From assembly GCA_025054695.1 (NCBI GenBank), contig JANWZI010000011.1, positions 1 to 61,553 on the forward strand: a DNA stretch of 61,553 nucleotides, given 5' to 3'. Positions within the stretch are counted from its first letter, which is position 1, and every line of letters starts with the position of its first letter. This document shows, in pieces, positions 15,813 through 23,472 of this stretch. The position numbers and the translations under genes are program-made. The notes beneath the pieces are model-generated. The model saw nothing but the letters and a program-made list of their open reading frames with translations, was not told where the DNA came from and ran no database searches. Origin of the DNA: Myxococcota bacterium. GTDB taxonomy: Bacteria; Myxococcota_A; Polyangia; Polyangiales; JANWZI01.

Positions 15813-17822
15813 ATGTCTCAGCGATTCACGATTCTGTCCTTTTTGTCGGCGCTCTCGCTCGCGTCGCCAGCGGTCGCGCAACCGCCGCCGCTCGACCGTT
15901 TCTCGACGCTGAGGTTCTTCCCGGCACCCGGCGCCAATGCCTTCGTGACCCTCGATGGCGCGACGGTCGTCGGGCACATGGTCCCCTCCGTCGGTCTACT
16001 CGTGGACTACGCGCACTTGCCTTTCGCGATCCACGACGCGCGCTGCGAGGTGATCGGACCCGACCCCGAGCGCGACGTGACCAACTGCGAGACGACCGGA
16101 ATCCGAACGCCACTCGTGTCGAGGTCGATCGTGGGCAGTGTCTCGGCGTCGCTCGCGATCGCGGAGCGGTTCCAGGTCGGTCTGGTCTTGCCCGTCGCGT
16201 ACACCGAAGGCGACGGATTCGAGTACACGCGGCGCGACGAGTCCGGTACGTCGTCGGTCGTCGCGGTCGTCGGGGGGCGACAGTACGGGCTGGCCGATCC
16301 GCGACTCGTCCTGAAGATGCGCGTCGCCGGAGACGGTCCACTCGGAGTCGCCATCGCGGCCGTCGTCTCGGCCCCTGCCGGGCAGTGGACCGCCGACGGC
16401 TCGTTCCTCGGCGACGAGACCGTGACCGCCGGCGGCTACGTCGCCGGCGAGTGGGGACACGAATCGGGCTTCCGACTTGCCGCGAACGTCGGGGGTCTGT
16501 ACCGTGCACCACGCGAGCTGTTCTCGACGCGCGTCGGCTCCCAGCTCCTCTACCTACTTGGGGCGGGCTACGACCTGACGCCGCTGTTGACGGCGCTCGT
16601 CGAGCTGCAGGGCGCCTCCTCGCTCGGCGCGCAGGTCGACGAGAACCCGCTCGAGGGCCGCCTCGCGCTGCGGTGGCGAACGGGCGACCTCGTGCTGACC
16701 GCCGGCGGTGGCGGCGGGCTCGTCTCCGGGGTCGGGGTGCCCGTCTATCGGATTTTCCTCGGCGCCGCGTGGATGCCCGTGGAACGGGACACCGACGGCG
16801 ATGGAGCCCCCGACGAGGAAGACGGCTGCCCCGATTCGCCCGAGGATCGCGACGGATGGCTCGACGAGGATGGCTGCCCCGAGGCCGACAACGACGGCGA
16901 TGGGCTGCTGGACGGTCAGGATCCGTGCCCCGACCAGGCCGAGGACCGCGACGGCTTCCAGGACGAGGACGGCTGCCCGGACCGCGACAACGACGGCGAC
17001 GGGATCCAGGACGGCTACGACTCGTGCGTGTCGGAGCCCGAGGACGTCGATGGCGATCGGGACGAGGACGGCTGTCCCGACAACGACCGCGACCGGGACG
17101 GCATCGCCGACGGTACCGATCGTTGCCCCGAGGAGGCGGAGGATACGGACGGCTTCGGCGACGAGGACGGCTGTCCCGAAACCGACTTCGACGGAGACGG
17201 GATTCCCGACGACGGCGACGAGTGTCCGGACCGCCCCGAAGTGGTCAACGGAGTCTCCGATCAGGACGGATGCCCCGAGACCGACGCAGATGGGGACGGC
17301 GTGCCCGACGAGTCCGATCGCTGCCCGCAGCAGCCCGAAACGCTCAACGGGATTCAAGACGACGACGGGTGTCCGGACGGCGAGGTCGCGGCCGAGGTTC
17401 GCGGCACACAGATCGTCCTGCTCGAGCAGGTCCAGTTCCGGACCAACAGCCATCGGTTGCGCGGACGACGCAGTCAGCAGATCCTCGATGCGGTGGCGCT
17501 CATCCTGTTGCGCAATCCGCAGTACCGTCACGTTCGCATCGAGGGCCACACCGACGACCGCGGCAACCGGGAACGCAACATCGCGCTCTCACAGCGACGG
17601 GCGCAGACCTGCCTCGAGTACCTGGTCCGCCGCGGCGTCGCGCGAGAGCGCCTGAGCGCGCAGGGATTCGGTCCCGACAGGCCCATCACGGACAACTCGA
17701 CGCCGGAGGGACGCACAGCCAACCGGCGCGTCGAGTTCCACATCGTCGACGCGCCCGAGGTTCGCAGCGCAGCCACGCAGATCGACCCGGAGGCGATGGG
17801 CCGCGAGCGTCCGGAGCGTTGA
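15813..17822 (+). CDS. OmpA-family outer membrane protein with thrombospondin type-3 repeats
   Basis: The signal peptide is MSQRFTILSFLSALSLASPAVA (cleavage before Gln). Residues about 25-325 form a beta-rich, barrel-like region. Residues about 326-530 carry 7-9 calcium-binding TSP3 units of the form DxDGDGxxDxxDxCP. The C-terminal OmpA domain (about 540-650) has VRIEGHTDDRGNRERNIALSQRRAQ, the peptidoglycan-binding signature. The 669 residues assume the ATG at 15813 because it starts the signal peptide. The likely role is anchoring the outer membrane to the wall, with a rigid calcium-stabilised spacer. It follows the exbB-exbD-tonB set in the same direction but is separated by the repeat array, so co-transcription is uncertain. 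Confidence 0.93.
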   Translation: MSQRFTILSFLSALSLASPAVAQPPPLDRFSTLRFFPAPGANAFVTLDGATVVGHMVPSVGLLVDYAHLPFAIHDARCEVIGPDPERDVTNCETTGIRTPLVSRSIVGSVSASLAIAERFQVGLVLPVAYTEGDGFEYTRRDESGTSSVVAVVGGRQYGLADPRLVLKMRVAGDGPLGVAIAAVVSAPAGQWTADGSFLGDETVTAGGYVAGEWGHESGFRLAANVGGLYRAPRELFSTRVGSQLLYLLGAGYDLTPLLTALVELQGASSLGAQVDENPLEGRLALRWRTGDLVLTAGGGGGLVSGVGVPVYRIFLGAAWMPVERDTDGDGAPDEEDGCPDSPEDRDGWLDEDGCPEADNDGDGLLDGQDPCPDQAEDRDGFQDEDGCPDRDNDGDGIQDGYDSCVSEPEDVDGDRDEDGCPDNDRDRDGIADGTDRCPEEAEDTDGFGDEDGCPETDFDGDGIPDDGDECPDRPEVVNGVSDQDGCPETDADGDGVPDESDRCPQQPETLNGIQDDDGCPDGEVAAEVRGTQIVLLEQVQFRTNSHRLRGRRSQQILDAVALILLRNPQYRHVRIEGHTDDRGNRERNIALSQRRAQTCLEYLVRRGVARERLSAQGFGPDRPITDNSTPEGRTANRRVEFHIVDAPEVRSAATQIDPEAMGRERPER

Positions 17823-17902
17823 ACGCAAGCGGACCGACGTCTCGTACGGCCGTCGGCTGCGGCCTCGGGCGCCACGCGATCACGCCTCGAATTCGGTAGG
17901 GG

Positions 17903-17923
17903 AGTCGGACTCGGGCTCCGACT
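17903..17923. terminator. Putative hairpin downstream of the OmpA-like gene
   Basis: Perfect 7-bp inverted repeat AGTCGGA / TCCGACT with loop CTCGGGC, 80 bp after the stop codon. No T-run follows, so it would be a weak or Rho-assisted terminator, or a stability element. It is built from the hexamer repeat family. Confidence 0.45.
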
Positions 17924-17958
17924 GAATGCGCCGGCCAGGTTGGTTCGTCGCGCCTTCT

Positions 17959-18023
17959 ACTCGGGCTCAGGCTCGGACTCGGGATCCGACTCGAACGCCG
18001 ACTCGAGCTCGCACACGCTCTCG
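17959..18023 (+). repeat. Short degenerate hexanucleotide array
   Basis: About eleven DCTCGG-like units (ACTCGG, GCTCAG, GCTCGG, ACTCGA) between the OmpA-like gene and the 3' end of tRNA-Glu, that is, between convergent transcription units. Confidence 0.8.
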
Positions 18024-18047
18024 AACATCCGCACGGCGCTGTATTGG

Positions 18048-18120
18048 CGTCCCCAGAGGGATTCGAACCCTCGTTGCCGCCGTGAAAGGGCGGAGTCCTG
18101 GGCCTCTAGACGATGGGGAC
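18048..18120 (-). tRNA. tRNA-Glu (TTC)
   Basis: Acceptor GTCCCCA/TGGGGAC, anticodon loop CTTTCAC (anticodon TTC) closed by CCGCC/GGCGG, T-loop TTCGAAT, discriminator G. Bases 18045-18047 encode the CCA end, unlike the other tRNAs in this window. Confidence 0.96.
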
Positions 18121-18199
18121 GACGGGACGCAGCGGGCGATGTTATGGGGAGCGATGAGCGGCGGGTCATCGGGGCTCGTCGCGCGAGCCTTGAGTCCGG

Positions 18200-18272
18200 T
18201 GGGCCGTGCAGGAGTCGAACCTGCGACCGTCGGGTTAAAAGCCCGCTGCTCTACCGACTGAGCTAACGGCCC
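18200..18272 (-). tRNA. tRNA-Lys (TTT)
   Basis: Acceptor GGGCCGT/ACGGCCC, D-arm GCTC...GAGC, anticodon loop CTTTTAA (anticodon TTT), T-loop TTCGACT, discriminator A, no encoded CCA. The outermost anticodon-stem pair is G-A. It lies 79 bp upstream of tRNA-Glu and is probably co-transcribed with it. Confidence 0.95.
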
Positions 18273-18289
18273 GCCGCAGGTCCTCGAGG

Positions 18290-18317
18290 CGCTTAGCATC
18301 CAACCGCGGTCCGTCAA
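18290..18317 (-). promoter_or_regulatory. Putative promoter of tRNA-Lys/tRNA-Glu
   Basis: Minus-strand TTGACG (18317-18312), 16-bp spacer, TAAGCG (18295-18290). tRNA-Lys begins 17 bp downstream. The -35 overlaps the stop codon of the ogt gene. Confidence 0.45.
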
Positions 18318-18844
18318 GCGCCGTCACGAGGCGCATCGATCTCGAGCTGGCCCGGAAGCACCTTGTTGCCGAGCACAAGCACGCCTTCGAGGCGAAGCAG
18401 CGCTCGCTTCAGAGGGATCCCGGCGGAGAACCCTCCGAGCCCGTGACCCGTCTCGACGAGGCGATGACAGGGCACGACGATGGCCAGCGGGTTGCGAGCC
18501 GCCGCCATGCCCACGGCGCGTGCGCCGCGGGCGATACCGAGCGCGCGCGCGACCGCGCCGTACGAGAGCACCCGACCGCGCTCGATGGCTCGAAGCGCGC
18601 GCCAGACGCGTCGTTCGAAGGGGCTCCCGACCAGCGAAACCTGGACTTGACGTGCCGGGTCGACGTCGGCGCCCGAGAGATAGGCGCGCAGCGGCATCGC
18701 GTACGTGTCGGGCACGGCGACCACCGGCACCTCGGGCCGCGGCCGGTGGCGACCCGGAAGCTGCACCTCGAGCAGGCCTGCGCGCCCCCACACGAGCCAA
18801 ATCGAGCCCTTCAGGACCGGCGCGTCGAGGCCGCCCTGCCCCAC
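18314..18844 (-). CDS. ogt: Methylated-DNA--protein-cysteine methyltransferase
   Basis: Suicidal repair protein that takes the alkyl group from O6-alkylguanine onto its own Cys. The signature VVPCHRLVETGHGLGGFSAGIPLKRALLRLEG is present, with the acceptor Cys in PCHR. Before it lie the helix-turn-helix and arginine finger region (SPFERRVWRALRAIERGRVLSYGAVARALG and RAVGMAAARNP). The GTG at 18844 gives 176 residues, near the family norm. Upstream starts (ATG at 18931) would overlap the divergent lipoprotein gene. The start is the only real doubt. Confidence 0.92.
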   Translation of the reverse strand: MGQGGLDAPVLKGSIWLVWGRAGLLEVQLPGRHRPRPEVPVVAVPDTYAMPLRAYLSGADVDPARQVQVSLVGSPFERRVWRALRAIERGRVLSYGAVARALGIARGARAVGMAAARNPLAIVVPCHRLVETGHGLGGFSAGIPLKRALLRLEGVLVLGNKVLPGQLEIDAPRDGA

Positions 18845-18902
18845 CGCTTCGTCGGTCGCGTCTGACCTGTGGCCGCCGCCGCTGTTAGGCTGTGCGCGTA
18901 GC

Positions 18903-19388
18903 GTGCGTCGTCCTTTCGCCTCGATGATCATGACGCTCGCGACGTCGGCCTGCGGCCCTAGTCCGCGCATGGTGCATCACGGGGCCGTCGTTTTCGAGCG
19001 GTGCCACGCCGCGGATCTCGATCCATCGGTCGCCGAGGCGATCCGACGCGCGTGCTGGTCCGGCTGGCTCGCGCGCCACGCGGCGACCCAGCCCCTCTCG
19101 CGCGTTCGGCACGCCGAGCGCCAGTTGATGCGAGGGCGGCAACTCTCGCGTCCATCACGGCTTGCGATGCGTGGGCATCTGGGTGGCGAGGTGATCGATG
19201 CGCCCGCAACGAGCTCCGACGGGGCGCGGGCTGTGTCCCCGCCAACGACCGGGAGCGCTGGTACGTCCGCGTGCAGGACGAGGTGCCGCGCCGAGCTCGA
19301 TGCCTGCTTGACGGCCTGCGAGCCGAGATCGCCCTGCGCGTCGGCCTGTGAAGCCGAGACGCGTATATGCGCGGGCGCCTGTCCCTGA
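18903..19388 (+). CDS. Small Cys-rich lipoprotein
   Basis: GTG at 18903 gives MRRPFASMIMTLATSAC, a good lipoprotein signal with the Cys at residue 17. Starting at the later ATG would lose the positive residues. The mature part is a helical, His/Arg-containing region and then a C-terminus with regular CxxxC spacing (CRTRC, CLTAC, CASAC, CAGAC), probably two disulfide-paired helices. It has 161 residues. The family is not recognised. Divergent from ogt with 58 bp between start codons. Confidence 0.6.
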   Translation: MRRPFASMIMTLATSACGPSPRMVHHGAVVFERCHAADLDPSVAEAIRRACWSGWLARHAATQPLSRVRHAERQLMRGRQLSRPSRLAMRGHLGGEVIDAPATSSDGARAVSPPTTGSAGTSACRTRCRAELDACLTACEPRSPCASACEAETRICAGACP

Positions 19389-19471
19389 GGTCGATGCGTC
19401 GTGCGTGAACTCACATTCGGGTCTGTGACGCGACGTCGCGGGGCGCCGTGACTGCGGGTATCCTTTGGGTG

Positions 19472-19942
19472 ATGTACCGGCGTGGCTCCCCTTGGTTGTT
19501 GGTCGCATCGATGTTGCTCGCGGCTTGCAGCGGCCGCGAATCGGGTGGACGTGGCTCGGGACGTCGCCGCGACGCCGGCCGCGACTCGGGATGGTACGAC
19601 GCGGGATCCGGTTACGATGCCGGACCGGCGCGCGACGCGGCCCCGGGCACGGATTCGGGGACGATGCCCATCGACGGGGGAACGGGTCCTCGCGACGGGG
19701 GATCCGACGCGGGCCGTCCGACGGATGCGGGGCGAGCGGACACCGGAGGCGGCGGCTTCGATTCCGGGTGGGGTGGCACGGACGCCGGCCTCGGATTTCC
19801 CGATGCGGGCCTGTCCTTGCCCGAGGGAGGCTTCGGCGCGATGTGCATGACGGACATGGACTGTCCCCCGGGACAGCGCTGCTGCTCCATCGCAGGCCTC
19901 ATCTCGTTCTGCATGGAGACGTGTTTCGCGGGCTTCCCCTGA
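19472..19942 (+). CDS. Small lipoprotein with Asp/Gly/Ala linker and WAP-like Cys knot
   Basis: MYRRGSPWLLVASMLLAAC gives a lipoprotein signal (Cys 19). About 90 residues of Asp-Ala-Gly/Asp-Ser-Gly linker follow, then a compact CMTDMDCPPGQRCC...CMETC domain that resembles half of a whey-acidic-protein four-disulfide core. Tethered, linker-mounted mini-domains of this kind are common in Polyangia. It has 156 residues; function unknown. Confidence 0.65.
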   Translation: MYRRGSPWLLVASMLLAACSGRESGGRGSGRRRDAGRDSGWYDAGSGYDAGPARDAAPGTDSGTMPIDGGTGPRDGGSDAGRPTDAGRADTGGGGFDSGWGGTDAGLGFPDAGLSLPEGGFGAMCMTDMDCPPGQRCCSIAGLISFCMETCFAGFP

Positions 19943-20296
19943 AGCCGGGGGGTCTGGTCGCGACGATCCGGACGCGTCGACTCGCCGTTCGCCGTGATGG
20001 GTCTCGCCGCCGGCCCGCATCTCTCGCCCGCTCGCGCAGGCGGCTCGTAGCCTCCTGCACAGGCGCGCAGCGGGTCTAGCTCGAAACCGCCTCATTGGTG
20101 TGGAGCCCGAAGGCCGTCTCGGACTCGGGCTCCGTCTTGAGTCTGTCGCGTTGCCGTCGAAAAACGCCAGGAGCAGCAACCCGATCGGCGACCGGATGTA
20201 GGCAGGTCGAGAGCGTCCGGCCCGGAGGGCGGCCACCGAAGGCACAGAATCTTCGTCGAGTCGGCACGTGCTCTTTGGTTGCGTGTGACGGGACCC
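19943..20296. other. 354-bp intergenic stretch with one repeat remnant
   Basis: No gene is supported on either strand. The only structure is a three-unit remnant of the hexamer family at 20117-20134, whose core (20120-20134) is the same 15-mer CGGACTCGGGCTCCG found at three other sites. It can fold as a CGGA/TCCG mini-hairpin. Confidence 0.6.
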
Positions 20297-21526
20297 ATGC
20301 GATGGTCCACGAGCGTGAGCGTCGATCCCATCCTCGCGTTGCTGCTCGCCGCGGCCGGTGCGTCGAGCGTGCTGTATCTGCTCGGTCTGTGGGCGGTGCG
20401 CCGCCATCTGCGCATCCCTGCGACCGATCCGGGCGACCCGCTTCCGCCCGTAAGCATCATCAAGCCGGTCAAGGGCGTCGAGGAAGCGATGGACGAGAAC
20501 CTCCAGTCCGTCCTCGCGCAGCGCTATCCGGGACCCATCGAGGTCGTCTTCTCGGCGACCGACCCCGCCGATCCTGGGCTCGCCCTCGCCCGAGCGGTCG
20601 CGGCGCGACATCCCCACGTGCCGGTGCGATTCGTGGTGAGCGACCCGGGGTTCGGCCGCAACCCGAAGGTCGCCAATCTGGCCGGGGCCTTCGCAGCCGC
20701 GACCCACGATCTCGTCTGGCACAGTGACGCGAACGTTCGCGTCCCGCCGGACTACCTGCGGCGCATCGTCGCCGAAATGCAGGCATCGGGCGCGTCGCTT
20801 CTCACCAGCATCGTTGTGGGAACCGGTGAGCGCAGCGTCGGTGCGGCACTTGAGAACGTCCAGCTTTCCGCATTCATCGCTCCGGCGATGTGCACGGCGT
20901 TGCACGTCGGCGGAGTGCCGTGCGTCGTCGGCAAGAGCATGCTGCTGCGGCGCAGTGAGCTCGATGCCCTCGGCGGCCTGGGGCGCGTGCGCGACGTGCT
21001 CGCGGAAGACTTTGTGCTGGGGCGTGACTACGCTCGAGCCGGACGCCGCGTCCACGTCTCGGCCGTGCCCGTCGTCAACGTAAACGAGCGAATCCCGGTG
21101 CGACGCTTCCTCGAGCGGCACGCGCGCTGGCTCAAGCTCCGCGTCACCGTCCACCTCGGCGGCTGGCTCGCGGATTTGGGCGGCAACCCCGTCGCCCTGC
21201 TCGCGCTGGCCTGGCTGTACAGCGGGCTTGCCGCGCCGCTCGGCACGGTGCTCGCGCTCGCCGTCGTGCTCAAGGCGGCCGGAGATCTCGACCATGTGCG
21301 CCGCATGCGCGGAGAGCCGCTCTCGATTCGCTGGTGGTGGGTGCTGCCAGTGCGCGATCTGGTGCTCGCGGCGCTGTTCTTCTACAGCGCCGTCTCGAGG
21401 ACTGTGTGCTGGCGCGGCGTGTGGATGCGCATCGGGCGCGGCAGTCGGATCCTCGAGGTCCGGCATGCGCCCCTCGGCCCGACGCGGACCGATCCGGTCG
21501 GAGCGCCGGCTGCGCTTCGCGGATGA
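20297..21526 (+). CDS. Ceramide glucosyltransferase-like (GT21) membrane enzyme
   Basis: Family-2-fold glycosyltransferase with one N-terminal membrane helix (DPILALLLAAAGASSVLYLLGLW) and two or three C-terminal helices. The GT21 D1,D2,D3,(Q/R)xxRW set is visible: SATDPADPG (D1), HSDANVRV (D2), AEDFVLGRD (D3) and RHARW. The nearest characterised relatives transfer glucose from UDP-glucose to ceramide. Other GT21-like bacterial enzymes act on hopanoid or sphingoid lipids. It has 409 residues from the ATG at 20297. It stands alone between lipoprotein genes, with no sphingolipid synthesis genes nearby. The fold and motifs are solid; the acceptor is an inference. Confidence 0.85.
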   Translation: MRWSTSVSVDPILALLLAAAGASSVLYLLGLWAVRRHLRIPATDPGDPLPPVSIIKPVKGVEEAMDENLQSVLAQRYPGPIEVVFSATDPADPGLALARAVAARHPHVPVRFVVSDPGFGRNPKVANLAGAFAAATHDLVWHSDANVRVPPDYLRRIVAEMQASGASLLTSIVVGTGERSVGAALENVQLSAFIAPAMCTALHVGGVPCVVGKSMLLRRSELDALGGLGRVRDVLAEDFVLGRDYARAGRRVHVSAVPVVNVNERIPVRRFLERHARWLKLRVTVHLGGWLADLGGNPVALLALAWLYSGLAAPLGTVLALAVVLKAAGDLDHVRRMRGEPLSIRWWWVLPVRDLVLAALFFYSAVSRTVCWRGVWMRIGRGSRILEVRHAPLGPTRTDPVGAPAALRG

Positions 21527-21595
21527 CCGCGGCGCGCCGGGCAAGCCGACGCATCGACGCATGACGCAGCCGCAGCGGCGAGCTACGTTCGGTTT

Positions 21596-22546
21596 GTGCT
21601 GAACGTCCTGTTGCTCGTCGGGGCGTGCGCGAGCGGGGGGCAACGGGACCCCGCGACGGGCGAGGCCGCACTCGACGCCGCGACGGGGTCCACCGACGCC
21701 GGGGTCGATGTCTCCGAAACGGCCCCTGCGCTCGATGCGAGCCCCGATGCCCATGCCGATGGGGGGAGCGCGTGTCCGCCAGGACGGCACCGTTGCGGCG
21801 AATCGTGCGCCGACGATGGGCCCGACGATCCCTCGACGGGGTGCAGGCTCGGTTGCGGGATGCCGTGTCCGGTCCCCGAGCACGCGGAGGCCATCTGCAC
21901 GAGCGAGGGTCGCTGTGACTTTCGTTGCGTGCCGCCCGCGACGCGTTCCGGCGACGGCTGCCGGTGCACGCCTCGCACGTGCGCCGACGTCGGTGCCGCC
22001 TGCGGAACCATCGACGACGGTTGCGGAGGGCGCCGGGAATGCGGCTCGTGCGCGAGCGGCTCGTGCGTCGAGGGGCGCTGCCGGTGCGGAGCCGACGACG
22101 TCGAGCCCAACGACGCGCAACTGGCGGCGACGGCGCTGCGGGAGCTGACCGATGCCCCGGACTCGCTCGCGAGCTACGAGACGTGGAACTTGCACGAGGC
22201 GACCGACGTCGACTGGCTTCGCATGCGGGTCCGCGACGAATTCGATGCGGGCAACCCCATCGTGACCGTCACGCTGGACGCGTCGGCCACCGGCCACGAT
22301 CTCGATCTGGGCGCCTGGTACGTTTGCGACGCCGGCGGCGACGGATCGGCCTGCACGATGGGCGCGGGCGATGCGATGCTCGGACGCGGCTGTCTCGGGG
22401 AGACGGTGGGCGACGTCCCCGAGTCGGTGCGCATCGAGGCCGAATGCAGCGGCACGAACGATACGGGCACGCTCTTCGTCCGCGTCCGCGCGCGGACGTG
22501 GAGCGGACGCTGCGATCCGTATCGGTTGCGCGTGGAAGTGCGCTAA
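21596..22546 (+). CDS. Cys-rich lipoprotein with C-terminal beta domain
   Basis: GTG start; MLNVLLLVGAC is a short lipoprotein signal (Cys 11). An Asp/Ala/Thr linker, then a Cys-rich region (about residues 60-160, with CGTIDDGCGGRRECGSC and CVEGRCRCG) of EGF-like character. A domain starting DDVEPNDAQLAATALRELTD and containing DVDWLRMRV follows, as in bacterial pre-peptidase C-terminal/PPC-like domains that begin with EPND. It has 316 residues and is probably surface-exposed. Function unknown. Confidence 0.7.
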   Translation: MLNVLLLVGACASGGQRDPATGEAALDAATGSTDAGVDVSETAPALDASPDAHADGGSACPPGRHRCGESCADDGPDDPSTGCRLGCGMPCPVPEHAEAICTSEGRCDFRCVPPATRSGDGCRCTPRTCADVGAACGTIDDGCGGRRECGSCASGSCVEGRCRCGADDVEPNDAQLAATALRELTDAPDSLASYETWNLHEATDVDWLRMRVRDEFDAGNPIVTVTLDASATGHDLDLGAWYVCDAGGDGSACTMGAGDAMLGRGCLGETVGDVPESVRIEAECSGTNDTGTLFVRVRARTWSGRCDPYRLRVEVR

Positions 22547-22637
22547 CGCTCGCGCGCGCGTCGCGCGATGGACCATCGACCCGCGACGGGCGCCCGCGGG
22601 CTTGACGCGAGGCTCGGACACGGATAGCCGCTGAACC

Positions 22638-23210
22638 ATGGCCGTCGAAGGAATCGCCTCCCGGTTTCCCCTCGGTTCCCCCTGTCCCGACTTCGCGCTG
22701 CCCGATGCCGTCAGCTCCCGCATCGTTCGGCGCGACGAGCTGCATGGGCCCGCGCTGCTCGTGATCATCGCGTGCAACCATTGCCCGTACGTCGTGCACG
22801 TCCTGGACGGAATCACCGCGGTGGGCAACGACTACGTCTCGCGCGGCGTCGCGGTGGTCGCGCTCAACGCCAACAGCGAGCGGACGCACCCGCAGGACGG
22901 TCCCCCGCACATGAAGGCGCTGGCCGAGCGCATGGGCTGGCGTTTTCCTTTCCTGTTCGACGCCACGCAGCAGACGGCGCGCGCCCTCGGTGCCGCGTGC
23001 ACGCCGGATTTCTACGTCTTCGACGCGCAACGCAAGCTCGTCTATCACGGGCAGCTCGACGACGCGCGCCCAGGCAACGGCAAACCCGTCACCGGCGCCG
23101 ACCTACGCGCGGCGCTCGACGCCGTGCTCGCCGGCCGACCCGTGCCGCAGCCGCAGAAGCCGTCGCTCGGATGCTCCATCAAGTGGCATCCGGAGCCTGG
23201 CGCCGACTGA
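22638..23210 (+). CDS. Thioredoxin-fold peroxiredoxin-like protein
   Basis: AhpC/TSA-thioredoxin superfamily. An N-terminal strand (PLGSPCPDFALPDAVSS) leads to VIIACNHCPYVVHVLDGI. The CNHCPYV motif is typical of the cytoplasmic peroxiredoxin-like subgroup related to alkyl hydroperoxide reductases and thioredoxin domain proteins. ACTPDFYVFDAQRKLVYHGQLDDARPGN supplies the cis-Pro and later strands. It has 190 residues, the usual length, and no signal peptide. Likely a thiol-disulfide reductase; its partner is unknown. Confidence 0.85.
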   Translation: MAVEGIASRFPLGSPCPDFALPDAVSSRIVRRDELHGPALLVIIACNHCPYVVHVLDGITAVGNDYVSRGVAVVALNANSERTHPQDGPPHMKALAERMGWRFPFLFDATQQTARALGAACTPDFYVFDAQRKLVYHGQLDDARPGNGKPVTGADLRAALDAVLAGRPVPQPQKPSLGCSIKWHPEPGAD

Positions 23211-23278
23211 GAATGAGCCACGCCGCGCCATCGCGTCCCGTTCGTCGTGCTCGCCACCCGTCCGCGCGTCGCACCCGG

Positions 23279-23356
23279 ACTCCGACTCGGTCTTGGTCGC
23301 GGTATCGGGCTCGGACTCGGGCTCCGTCTCGGACTCGGTCTCGGGCTCGGACTCGG
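23279..23356 (+). repeat. Hexanucleotide array, 13 units
   Basis: Thirteen 6-mers ACTCGG/GCTCGG/TCTCGG with variants and no indels, 68 bp after the thioredoxin-fold gene and 116 bp before glyS. It contains the recurrent 15-mer at 23312-23326. Confidence 0.9.
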
Positions 23357-23472
23357 CACCAAGATCCGCACCTGAGATCGTCGGCGTCGAGGGCCCCAGT
23401 TCGACTGCCGCGACAGCCCGCCGCCTCGCGCTTTGCGGCGCTGCACGCGCTCTGGTATGCGTGCGCGCCGCG

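Noticed and set aside
20131-20250. Minus-strand hydrophobic peptide reading near YIRSPIGLLLLAFFDGNATD
   Set aside because: No start, no homology that I recognise, and it is bounded by the repeat remnant.
18977-22828. Very long open frame on the minus strand, over 1200 codons
   Set aside because: It runs antisense through several genes with signal peptides, Cys motifs or glycosyltransferase motifs, and its own translation is Arg/Pro/Ala-rich with no recognisable domain. Long antisense frames are expected at this GC content.
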